From the NCBI GenBank assembly GCA_018398765.1, contig JAHBMJ010001212.1:15717-33216 (forward strand): a stretch of DNA of 17,500 nt, in the 5' to 3' direction. The translations under genes were made by a program, and so were the position numbers. The notes beneath the pieces are model-generated. The model did no database searches and was not told the origin of the DNA. It saw only the letters and a list, made by a program, of their open reading frames with translations. This document shows positions 7,801 through 15,174 of this stretch, in pieces; the first letter of the stretch is position 1; each line of letters opens with the position of its first letter. The stretch comes from Chromera velia (Eukaryota; Sar; Chromeraceae).

Positions 7801-10708
7801 TGGTACCGTTCTCTCTCTCATTTGTGTCAGTTGCTGGACCACGAAGTGAAGTGAAATTATTCCTTCCACTTCTCTATGCTCTTTCTGTTCATTCGCAGGC
7901 TGAGCGTGAAACTGAAGAGGGCCGCTTACATGGTGAAGGCCCAGGAGACGCGCCGTCAGAAGAGGGAGAAGTTTCTTCTCGGTCTTGAGGGGGTGGAAGA
8001 GGGGGGAGAGGCGAAGCGTCAGAAGACGCGTGCTGACATTCAGAGAGAGGAGAGAGAGAGACGGCTGCGAAAACGAGCGAGGAGAGAAGAGAGAAGACGC
8101 ATGAGGGAAGAGAGACGAGCTGCAGGAATCGAGAACGTCTCTGAAGACTCCGATTCCATGGAGGAGGACGAAAACGACCCCGACAGCTCCGATGACGAGT
8201 CCCAACCTTTTGAGATTCCCTTCAGAAGGGTGGGTGCACGGAGACCTGCCAGGAGAGGGGCAGATGCATACGGGTACGGTAACCGATATGGTGGGGGAGG
8301 GGGAATGGTTGACTGGGAGGAGGAAGACCCGTATGCAACGAGACGGTCGAACCGAATTCAGACCCTTAACCAGACAAGGGGCGGAAGGGTGAAATACAGA
8401 ATGGATGAAAACTTCTGGGACGAGGAGGAAAGCGGAGGCGAAGCAGAAGACCCGCATGGAAGAGTCCGTCAGTGACTGATTCATTCGCTTGGCGAAAAAA
8501 ATACCCCCCACTTTCTCCTCAACACACTCTTGCTTTCAATGTGCCCTTTTGTTTCAATCCCTCCTTTTTGTATCTCATACTGGCGATTCCTTGCTTCCTT
8601 CCTTGTGCGTTCTGATCTTCGTCTGCAGTATTTGGAATCTTTTTGGCCCTTTTTCTTTCTTTCTTCGTGCCTCCCTCACCTTTTCCCGCCCCTCTCCTCA
8701 TTGTTTGTTAATTCTGGCCTGCTTCCTTCCTTCCTTCCTTCAGAGGCGCCGAGGAGGGAGAGAAGGGCTCCCTGCCCCCCAAGCCCAAGAGAGCAGAGAG
8801 ACCCGCATCATGCGGCAACGGAATGAGAGGGCGCAGAGAGAAAGGCTGAGGCACATGAGGGCACAGCAGGGATTTGATGAGGAGGTCTCCCTCTCTCAGC
8901 AGCACTCTGCCTCTCCGATGCCCACTAGTGGGGGGGAGGGGGGCGCCCATGTGGCTGCTGACATATACGGGGACGATGACGAGGATGCCCTTCTTCTGCC
9001 TGATGCAGGGAGAAGACGAATGAGAGGGCGGCCACGGGGTGCGCTCACAACGAGGCGCCCCTCTCTTGACCCCCACGCACAGGAAGGGGGGGAGCCGAAA
9101 GGCCCGACTCTCACAAAGAGCGGGCGTGTGGTCAGGGAAAAGAAGGTTCAAGACCTCAGCCCCCCGCCTTCGGGAGCGTCTTTAGGGAGAGCTCGCACGA
9201 GGGGTAGAGGTAGAGGGGTGAGAGGGAGGGGCAGAGGAAGAGGAGGAAGGGGGGGCAGATCTGCTGAGGAGGGGCACGATGAAGCGGAGTTCATTGACAG
9301 TTCGGCATCCCCCCCACGAAGGAAATCTCCCGAGGCACCTGAATGGTCAGAGGACGACGAAGACGAAGACATGCCCCCAGGAGTTCTCCCAAACAAACCA
9401 CAAATCAGATCCCAAAACGCTTCAACTTCTCCCCTGAAGAAGAGACAGCGTGTTGGGGGCGCCTCTCCGTCCCCGTCCCATCCTGGGAAGGGGAAAGGAA
9501 GTGCCGCTGCTGCTAGAGCTCAAAACAGCTCTCCTTATTCCAGCATCCCCGTCCCCAACATAGGCTTCATGCCTGCAGCCTCCCAAGACTATTTAATGCA
9601 TTACCAGCCGCACCCGCCTCAGCAGAGACAGGGGGACAGAACGAGGTCAGTTGAATCCTCTCCTACACCTCCGAGAGGCGCAGCATCAGCCCAACCCTCA
9701 CAAACCCCTCCGCTCTCACGCCAACCGTCTGCAACTTTCCATGCAATGCACGCAGCGAACAATCAGCAGAATTCATCTTCACCACTTCACCCAGAGATGC
9801 AACAGCAGCACCCCTTCATGTTTTCAAGTCCATTCCACGCTCCACAGGCACGTGGCGGTTTTGGGGGCTACTTTGGATCTCCCTCAGGCTTCCCCCCACA
9901 ACTCCCTCCAGGCATGTCTCCCCACTTCCTCCCCCCCGGATCTTCCCACCCTCCAGGTATGTCTTCACGCCCCTTTCCCCCCTTGCCCCTAACCCAAGCC
10001 GCCCCAGACTCCAGCTCACTCTCACAGTCGCACCCTCCCTCCAATACGGCACAAGCACCCGCACAAGCCACGCACAACACCGGAGACCCGGAGGCAAGCC
10101 CCGCAGGAGAGTCATCTAACCACCAGCAGCAGCAGCCGCCGCCGTCTGAGGGAGACAGAGAGGGGGGCCAAACCAGACAGCAGCCCCACTCCGCCTCCTC
10201 ACAACGACTGGCAGGAGCCCCCGCTCCCCTGCAAATCCGCCCCCCCGGCCCCTATCACTTCCCTGCGCATTTCTCAGGACAAATGCCCCCTTCCTTCATG
10301 CCCCCCCACGCGTCTGCTTACTATCATCACATGCACCCCTCTATGGGATACCCCCATGGAATGCACCCTCTTTCTCCCCCCCTGCACATGTCCAGCAACC
10401 CTCAAAGTCAAACACAACAACCCCGTCCCCCCCAACAGCCCGCCAACCCGCACAACCAAGAGGCTTCCCCCAGTCGCCCCCCCGCACACCCACAGCAGCA
10501 CTTCGCCGCCCCACCACGCCTCTCCGCTTCTGCTTCTTCATCTGCTGCACCCTTCCCCTTCCCCCCCTCTGCGGCAATGGCGGCAGCCTCCGCGCTGCCT
10601 CCTGGGGGGGCCCCGGGCCCCGCAGCAGCAGGGGCCCCGGCAGCTTCTGTACCAGAGGCTGGAACCAGTCATCAGGGTGCGCCTGGAGCGGAGGGTCCCG
10701 CAGGTTGA
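672..10708 (+). CDS. DDT/WHIM-family chromatin-remodelling accessory protein (ISWI partner-like), 15 exons, 5' probably partial
   Basis: Exons inferred: 672-959, 1172-1288, 1560-1652, 2050-2130, 2215-2336, 2582-2906, 3302-3408, 3835-3910, 4150-4415, 4815-4884, 5117-5342, 5780-6015, 6529-7631, 7899-8463 and 8744-10708. Every junction keeps phase, giving 1,879 codons then TGA. Residue numbers here and below count from position 672. Domains in order: acidic N-terminal segment, WHIM1-like (167-215), charged coiled coil (210-378), WHIM2/WSD (380-490), probable WHIM3 (about 990-1050), AT-hook (1319-1324), RG-rich stretch and P/Q/H-rich tail. Such proteins normally bind ISWI ATPases in the nucleus and help measure linker DNA during nucleosome spacing; that role is inferred from family. 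No PHD or bromodomain is present. The true start is unresolved: ATG at 654 or 675 could serve if the protein lacks a DDT domain. Automated annotation might split this gene. Confidence 0.8.
1789..1859. repeat. Compound (CA)n-(GA)n-(GGGA)n microsatellite in intron 3
   Basis: About 17 CA units run into about 12 GA units and then GGGA units. The whole lies inside the intron 1653-2049, so its length should not affect the protein directly. Confidence 0.97.
2050..2336 (+). other. Exons 4-5: WHIM1-like motif
   Basis: Exon 4 (2050-2130) encodes LSLRDFRLLRPADKVT and exon 5 (2215-2336) continues ILRLLVDVLFESELPRLW. The pattern 'L-s-x-x-D/e-K-x-x-i-L-x-x-L-x-d' followed by a second helix is the WHIM1 signature of Acf1/BAZ/RSF1-type proteins, where it packs with WHIM2 near the ISWI- or DNA-facing surface. 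The 84-bp intron between the exons cuts the first helix; it is the shortest intron in the gene, a multiple of three and stop-free. Exon 5 runs on into the coiled coil. Confidence 0.7.
2582..3408 (+). other. Exons 6-7: long charged coiled coil
   Basis: Exons 2582-2906 and 3302-3408 encode residues 234-378. They are dominated by Glu, Lys and Arg with spaced Leu/Ala (for example EKRFREAAELKKKK, and later KREKLETKKQQLEDP after a short E-A-V). In family members an acidic/basic helical linker of varying length separates WHIM1 from WHIM2, so this fits. The short PPPLSEIKDPKLREITL segment is the only break in the charge pattern. Junction phases are 2 in, 0 between and 2 out. Confidence 0.7.
3683..3706. 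repeat. (GACA)6 microsatellite in intron 7
   Basis: Six perfect GACA units lie in the intron 3409-3834. The same intron ends with imperfect GTTGATGA units (3813-3829) directly before the acceptor GTGCAG; these contain TTGAT, a plausible branch-site word. Confidence 0.95.
3911..3940 (+). repeat. Donor-embedded repeat: GTCCGT followed by (GGGT)6
   Basis: The donor of intron 8 (GTCCGT at 3911) is followed without a break by six GGGT units. This creates further GTGGGT hexamers at 3915, 3919, 3923, 3927, 3931 and 3935. Only the 3911 site keeps the WHIM2 frame and joins YW to RF. Confidence 0.93.
4115..4130 (+). repeat. (CTGAT)3 repeat, possible tandem branch sites
   Basis: CTGATCTGATCTGATC lies about 20-35 bases before the acceptor AG at 4148-4149. 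CTGAT fits the general CTRAY branch-site consensus, so this may supply three alternative branch points. The branch-site role is inferred. Confidence 0.6.
4884..4907 (+). repeat. Donor-embedded (GGTC)5 repeat
   Basis: The last base of exon 10 and the start of intron 10 form five GGTC units plus GGTA. GTCGGT hexamers occur at 4885, 4889, 4893, 4897 and 4901. Use of 4885 gives the phase required by the exon at 5117. Confidence 0.93.
5546..5565. repeat. (TC)n microsatellite in intron 11
   Basis: A run of about ten TC units lies in the 437-bp intron 5343-5779. The intron also has a C-run just before its acceptor (around 5757-5767). Confidence 0.93.
6529..8463 (+). other. Exons 13-14: disordered linker, probable WHIM3, basic and acidic tracts
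   Basis: Exon 13 (6529-7631) begins MRMRHAREEAKKEREKK and is mostly low-complexity Ser/Glu/Pro/Ala/Lys, presumably disordered. Its end is different: AELIETAHEYLFTSVYEAKQ, then WRDEVASAHTLSTLCSCAVW, continuing over the junction into LSVKLKR. The 'W-x-x-E-V-x-x-A-x-T-x-S-x-L' pattern resembles WHIM3, which follows WHIM2 in family members; this is inference. Exon 14 (7899-8463) carries an Arg/Glu helix, an acidic patch with DSDSMEEDENDPDSSDDE, a Gly/Tyr-rich turn, and ATRRSNRIQ. Exon 14 ends at AGA just before GTCCGT. Confidence 0.72.
7632..7649 (+). repeat. Donor-embedded (GTCA)4 repeat
   Basis: Intron 13 begins with four GTCA units. They provide GTCAGT hexamers at 7632, 7636, 7640 and 7644. 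Site 7632 gives phase 2, completed by the first base of the exon at 7899 to make AGG (Arg). Confidence 0.93.
8723..8743 (+). repeat. (TTCC)n polypyrimidine tract at the last acceptor
   Basis: Tandem TTCC units end in TTCAG at 8743 and so form the polypyrimidine tract of the final intron (8464-8743). Confidence 0.9.
8744..10708 (+). other. Exon 15: 654-residue tail with AT-hook, RG-rich stretch and P/Q/H-rich end
   Basis: A single long exon reads open to TGA at 10706-10708. It begins with a basic helix (RRRGGREG, then RQRNERAQRERLRHMRAQQG). An AT-hook-like RGRPRG follows at 9023-9040 (residues 1319-1324), then KSGRVVREKK, then an RG-rich stretch from about 9185 to 9260 (GRGRGVRGRGRGRGGRGGR), which could bind RNA or be arginine-methylated. 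The remaining roughly 450 residues are Pro/Gln/Ser/His/Met-rich, resembling disordered transcription-factor tails. AT-hooks bind the AT minor groove; function here is inference. The acceptor at 8743 sits at the end of a TTCC repeat. Confidence 0.75.
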
Positions 10709-11221
10709 TCGCTGCAGCCTCGATCTGCATGTGTGCTCTTGGGATGCGTTCGGTTGCGCATTCAAAGATTCACTCGGGTGGGTGCAGAAGAGTGGACACT
10801 CTCGTGAGGGAAGCAGCGGAGGTGTCTGTCGATTGATTCGTTTATTCAGTGACCCATTGAATTTGAATATCGCAGTGACGTGTGACAGTGGTGCAGGGGC
10901 AGAGATGCAAGAAAAGAGGAAGGCAGGACACAAATCCTTGGCTCTCGTCTTCCGCGTCTGCATGCCAGTCTGATCAAAGCTGTCGATTTGCACCGCTTGC
11001 ATTCGACCGTCGCTTCGCTTGGTCATTAATTTACAGGATTGGGTGGGGAACGGGAGCAGAATTCATTTCAGGCTGGCGTGGAGCGCTGGGTGGAGCGGCT
11101 GCAGTTAGCCTTGTATCTGCATGCTTCGGAGCTTCGACGGGCCACTGTGTTTCGTATGGAGGGCCGAGCATGGCCGAGCCTATACCAAACCAATTCAAAA
11201 AGCGAATAACTAGCCAATAAA
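10709..11221 (+). other. 3' untranslated region and flank of the DDT/WHIM gene
   Basis: No convincing coding continues after TGA at 10706-10708. The composition stays mixed and becomes AT-rich after about 11200. AATAAA at 11216-11221 could be a polyadenylation signal, but whether this organism uses that hexamer is unknown. Open frames here on both strands look random. Confidence 0.45.
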
Positions 11222-12014
11222 AATATGTGCACACTTATTCGAACTCTTGTAAAAGGATCGAGTGGCAAAAGACTTTGAACCCGTTGACCCAAAATCTGTA
11301 CGTTTTAAGCCGCAGTAATATTAATATTGGGCCTAAATAAATATAATTTATTTAAACGTTTCTATTGATATTGATCATATATTATATTTTAGCCTTTGAT
11401 TTTTCCTTTTGCAATGCGATTCTACACGGATGGAGGAGCGTCAAGTATGAGGTCGCATGAGAGAGAAAGCTAGCAGTGAGAGCAGTAACCAGGACAGAAG
11501 GAAGAGATGAAAGACGTATAGGCCAGATGTATGAGTGTGCTTACTCTAGAGCTGTCTACAATATTGAGATGAAGGAGATCAAATCGATCAAACATCTAGA
11601 AAGTCTGATTTACCGGGAAGGACGTCCAGCGTCGTCAAAGTTCTTCAATCGATCAATAAAGTGGGTTGAGAAAAGGAGACTGCTCTTAACCGCCAGAATG
11701 GAAATTCAATTAATCCGTCACGCATGAACAAACGTGTATCTCTCTCTGAGCTGCCCACAGAGGCAGTGTTTCATTCCTTGGGCCTCAGACTGAAAGTCAG
11801 GACCCCTCCTTCTCAATCACACTCTGCTTAGTCAGTCTGATCGATCTCCAGACTCAAATCTTTGTATGCATGCGCACTGTAATCGCGAGTCGAAAGCATG
11901 CATGCATGACGCACGCAGGAGGCCCGGGTCCACACCCCGGCCACTTCGCGCGTCCCGACCGTCACATTTACAAGATGCTTAGCCTAGGAATAAACTTTAA
12001 GTCAATGCCCCCCC
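11222..12014. other. AT-rich intergenic DNA, no supported gene
   Basis: The region contains a short inverted repeat at 11334-11354 (nine-base arms around ATA), an AATATTAATATT palindrome just upstream, and an 83-codon open frame at 11476-11727 that begins with GTG rather than ATG and has no recognisable motif. A GC-rich island around 11930-11960 can fold a short CCGGG/CCCGG hairpin but has no tRNA features. I see nothing else. Confidence 0.6.
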
Positions 12015-12510
12015 ACACCAATCCTGTAGTGTTACACAAAGTTAAATATGTAACAATTACTCCTGACCCCCCTTTTGTTACATATAGTTACATATAAAAG
12101 TGTGTAACAATTAGTGTGCAATAATTATAAACAAATTTTCTCCTATCCCCCCTGCTCTCGCCTCTACTCTTTTTACTACTGCCCAAATTCTCCCTGCCGC
12201 GTTGCTGACGACACCATTGCTCCAAAAGGAGTACCGTCAAAGCGCTTTGAAGAAGAAAAAGAAGACGAAGATGAAACCTATAATTAATACACACTAAAGT
12301 GTGTAATAATGTATTCTTATAAGTGATGGTTTGAATTAAAGCACACTAAAGTGTGTACTTAATACATTCTTAAAAGTGATATAGTTTAAATTAATGCACA
12401 CTAAAGTGTGTACTAATTTATTCATCAAAATTCCCTTAAAATGTGTAACAAAACAATGTGTAACAAAACATTTTAAAAAAAATGATTGTGTAAGCTTACA
12501 GGATTGGTGT
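12015..12510. mobile_element. Short element with 25-bp terminal inverted repeats (MITE-like)
   Basis: The left end (12015-12039, ACACCAATCCTGTAGTGTTA and onward) matches the reverse complement of the right end (12486-12510) at 22 of 25 positions; the mismatches are the central GTG against AGC. The 496-bp interior has no transposase. It is rich in TGTAAC/GTTACA words in both orientations and contains the CACACTAAAGTGTG tandem array. This architecture suits a non-autonomous DNA transposon. No clear target-site duplication is visible, so the class is unassigned. Confidence 0.6.
12289..12411. repeat. Tandem 52-55-bp repeat carrying CACACTAAAGTGTG palindromes
   Basis: The near-palindrome CACACTAAAGTGTG occurs three times, in 16-base windows at 12289-12304, 12341-12356 and 12396-12411. 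Related spacers (TTCTTATAAGTGAT and TTCTTAAAAGTGAT) separate the copies. The array lies inside the 12015-12510 element. Confidence 0.85.
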
Positions 12511-12785
12511 ACGCGATTCATTCAATTTGCTTAACAGTTAAGTCGCAAGTTAATTCTTCCATCTTTTCTTCTTAGCCATCATACATTTCTTCAATCTCCC
12601 ATTCACTGTCCGAATCTGAGTCTTGTTCAGTCTACAGTCTTGAGATATGCGAGTCTAGTTCTAGTGGGATTAGCATCGAGACTCATGTGCACATAATTGT
12701 GCACACAGCCAGGACAATAGGTTCATTGATCGACACATGAAGACTGATAGTCCAGGTCTATCGTTCTGTTCATCAGTGGCTAGCT

Positions 12786-13190
12786 GGGGGCCATGTAAAA
12801 ATTTATTTGCGTGCCAGTTTCGGTCAGAAAGATGTAGGGAATAGAGAGTGTTAGTGGAATTTTAACGATCTTTGTGAGTAGAAAGTCAAACACGCGACCT
12901 CTGCACATGCTGTCACGGAAGGACATGGACCCGCTCTCGTCCAGGATTTCCTTTGACATTTCCTCCTCTATGTAATTAAAAAGTGAACTGACATTGCATT
13001 CATGTATCTATCGCATTTTATGATAGTGCATCAGTTTTTATGTATAGACAATGGGTGGATTTAGATGGTTATAAAGTTAGTGTCAGACTTCGTTTTTTAT
13101 TTAAAAATTTTGCGTGCCGAAGCGATGAAGTCTNGGGGGGGGGGGGTCTTACGTGCCACTGGCACTCAAATGAATTTTTATATGGCCCCC
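12786..13190. mobile_element. 405-bp element with 33-bp terminal inverted repeats
   Basis: 12786-12818 (GGGGGCCATGTAAAAATTTA and onward) is matched by the reverse complement of 13158-13190, with three visible differences. The interior encodes nothing recognisable. A partial direct copy of the end motif (TAAAAATTTTGCGTGCC, 13102-13118) lies inside near the right end, suggesting nesting or rearrangement. TA occurs near both outer edges (12781-12782 and 13193-13194), but offset, so a TA target duplication is only a possibility. Confidence 0.55.
13134..13146. other. Ambiguous base and G homopolymer
   Basis: One N is followed by a run of twelve G inside the 12786-13190 element. The homopolymer length and local sequence are probably unreliable. 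Confidence 0.9.
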
Positions 13191-13273
13191 TGTATCATTG
13201 AATTCAATCTGCTCCATCTGATGTGACATGAATCAACAGAATGCCTTTATATGCATAGATTCGTGCGCAGGCT

Positions 13274-13360
13274 GAGTCTGCATGCTCTGAATGCTGCGTT
13301 CACTGTTTGCTGGCCCCGGAACGCTGTATAGTGTATGCATAGCTACCACGGCATACAACA
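13274..13360 (+). repeat. 87-bp direct repeat, left copy
   Basis: It shares about 75 of 87 bases with 14067-14153 without gaps, including the identical block CACTGTTTGCTGGCCCC. It encodes nothing recognisable. It lies about 100 bp outside the left arm of the foldback. Confidence 0.85.
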
Positions 13361-13460
13361 CAGCTTCCTCTTTGTCTTTTGTTTCTCCCTCTCTTCGGAT
13401 TTTACGTATCGGTGGCAGATTCTGAAAGGAGACAGCAGCTTGGGAGACATGCATGCTTTT

Positions 13461-13921
13461 CGCATGCCGGGGGTGAATGGGATGCTTTTTGCCCCCCTAA
13501 AGCGGCGCATTTCCGCAAAAAACTCGTTCTCATAATTAGTAAGGAGTTAGAAGCTGAAACTTTGTTTAAGAAGACGTTGTAACGATAGAAAAAGAACTAT
13601 GGAACAGATTTTTTATATGATTTCTAGAAACATAGGCTGTCATACAAATTTTTTGATTTTGACGCCATTTTTTAACGGTTTTGAATAGTAAGAAAATATA
13701 AATTAAACGGTAGTATAAAACTTGCAAAATTTGTATGGTAGCCTATATTTCTAGAAATCATATAAAAAATCTGTTCTATAGTTCTTTTTCTATCGTTACA
13801 ACGTCTTTTTACACAAAGTTTCAGCTTCTAACTCCTTACCAGAACGAGTTTTTTGCAGAAAAGCGTCGGTCTCCTATGTAGAGGGGGGGGTAAAAAGCAT
13901 CCCACTCGCCCCCGGCATACG
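13461..13921. repeat. Foldback: arms of about 190 bp with a spacer of about 73 bp
   Basis: The left arm 13461-13653 and right arm 13727-13921 are reverse complements with few differences. The inner roughly 135 bp are nearly identical; for example TAAGGAGTTAGAAGCTGAAA and GATTTTTTATATGATTTCTA appear on both. The left arm has about seven extra bases near 13530. The outer parts are more diverged. A transcript would form a long hairpin. No coding capacity is seen. It could be a foldback transposon or a MITE. Confidence 0.85.
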
Positions 13922-14066
13922 TTTTTCAGAGGGTCGGCTCGGTTCTCGGAGGTGCTAACATGGGAAAAACAAATTTTGCTTTCGTCCATCGCATCGCACA
14001 GGGACAGAGTCTATACAACAAAAAGTTAAGGGTGCATTTTAACAGTTTCTTTTGAAGGAACTCAAT

Positions 14067-14153
14067 GAGTCTGCACGCTCTCAATGCTGCATTCACTGTT
14101 TGCTGGCCCCAGAACGCTGTATAGTATGTACATAGCTACTATAGCACACGACA
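14067..14153 (+). repeat. 87-bp direct repeat, right copy
   Basis: This is the diverged partner of 13274-13360. About 12 bases differ and, by eye, all but one are transitions. It lies about 145 bp beyond the right arm of the foldback. Confidence 0.85.
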
Positions 14154-14521
14154 AGTCTCTTATTAGAGCTAGAAAATGGACAATTAAGACTTGGACTTGC
14201 ATGCATGGACTGCCAGGAGCTAGGCTCTGCCGGCTTAGTCAACTCACTCATTCATTCATTTATTTATTCATTCATTTAAAAGCGTATTTCACACTAGATT
14301 CCACACCCCGGGTTGCACCACCCAGTTGCCCTATGCATCATACATGCTATTGCATACTCACTACTGCTAAAAATAACTCAAGAAATAACATGAAATAACT
14401 TTAGTTATTTAAGAATCCGACCCGTAAAGTATTTATCGTATTTAAAAAAATGATTATGCTGAGAAGCTGTTTAAACACCTAGCCTGTTTTAAGCGTGTTT
14501 AAATCTAGGTTTAAATGTTAA
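14154..14521. other. AT-rich intergenic DNA with simple repeats
   Basis: An ATTC/ATTT tetranucleotide tract lies at 14247-14277. A small hairpin, AAATAAC-TTTA-GTTATTT, lies near 14392-14410. TTTAAAC and CTAGG words recur in both orientations around 14469-14515. No supported gene. Confidence 0.6.
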
Positions 14522-14549
14522 TTATAATATATTAATTAATATATTATAA
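14522..14549. repeat. 28-bp perfect AT palindrome
   Basis: Fourteen consecutive pairs match around a TTAATTAA centre with no spacer. The sequence is pure A/T and can extrude as a cruciform. Pairing stops abruptly on both sides. Confidence 0.95.
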
Positions 14550-15174
14550 AACAGAACTTAATCTTATTTTTAAAAAATAATGGAAAGTTTAAGACAGCTA
14601 GATCATGTGAGAGATGAGAAGTCAGATCGAAAGAATGTAAAACCGTGTGTGAAAATTCAGCGTTACTTTTCGATGATTAAGTTGGATCCTTTTGTGGATC
14701 TACGTGTGGATACAGTTTGTGCCAGTGACACACTCAGATTTCACAAACGATAGACAGGGCAAAAGGTGATTGATCTAGTGATTGACGGAGGAGGGGGAAA
14801 AGATTGAGGCAAAACCCTCTTGCATGCAATGCTCTCCTCTCGATCAATTGATCGATCGATCGATTGACCGCAGCAAACAGCGGGGAGGTCCGCTCTCTTC
14901 TTCCAACTACCCCCAAATGCGACGGCTTCTTTTCCACCATCTACCTGCCTTTCATTCTCCCTTTCCTTCCGTCACCGAGCACCCAATTCAGACGCACAAA
15001 CACACGAACAGACGGACGCCCTGCTCTCAAGAACCCCTTTGAATCCACCGAAAAAGAAAAGAAAGGAAAAGAAGAGAAGAGCACTCAGTAGGGCTCCACT
15101 ACTTAACCTCACACACCCTGTTACCTTCCACACACACCCTCCCCCCCCTCCCGCGGATTCATTCCTCTACCCAC
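14550..15174 (-). other. 3' flank of the PP2C gene
   Basis: No gene is supported here. The strand composition changes from AT-rich to C/T-rich (plus strand) after about 14880, which suggests that the 3' untranslated region of the minus-strand phosphatase begins in this stretch. A 16-bp palindrome TCGATCAATTGATCGA lies at 14840-14855 within a GATC-rich run. Confidence 0.5.

Noticed and set aside
8489-8743. N-terminal part of the long open frame that ends at 10708
   Set aside because: It is C/T-rich and ends in TTCC-TTCAG; only the portion from 8744 is exon-like, and it joins in phase to the exon ending at 8463.
10356-11026. Overlapping open frames on both strands near the end of the large gene
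   Set aside because: They are shifted-frame and antisense readings of the Pro/Gln-rich tail exon and its 3' flank.
11476-11727. 83-codon open frame in the AT-rich intergenic region
   Set aside because: It starts with GTG, has no motif and no exon-like purine bias or neighbours; chance is sufficient.
11925-11965. GC-rich hairpin resembling part of a tRNA
   Set aside because: No acceptor stem, anticodon loop or T-loop GTTCGA is found around it.
12289-12411. CRISPR-like array from evenly spaced palindromes
   Set aside because: The spacers are related to each other, the context is eukaryotic and no cas genes are present; it is a tandem repeat.
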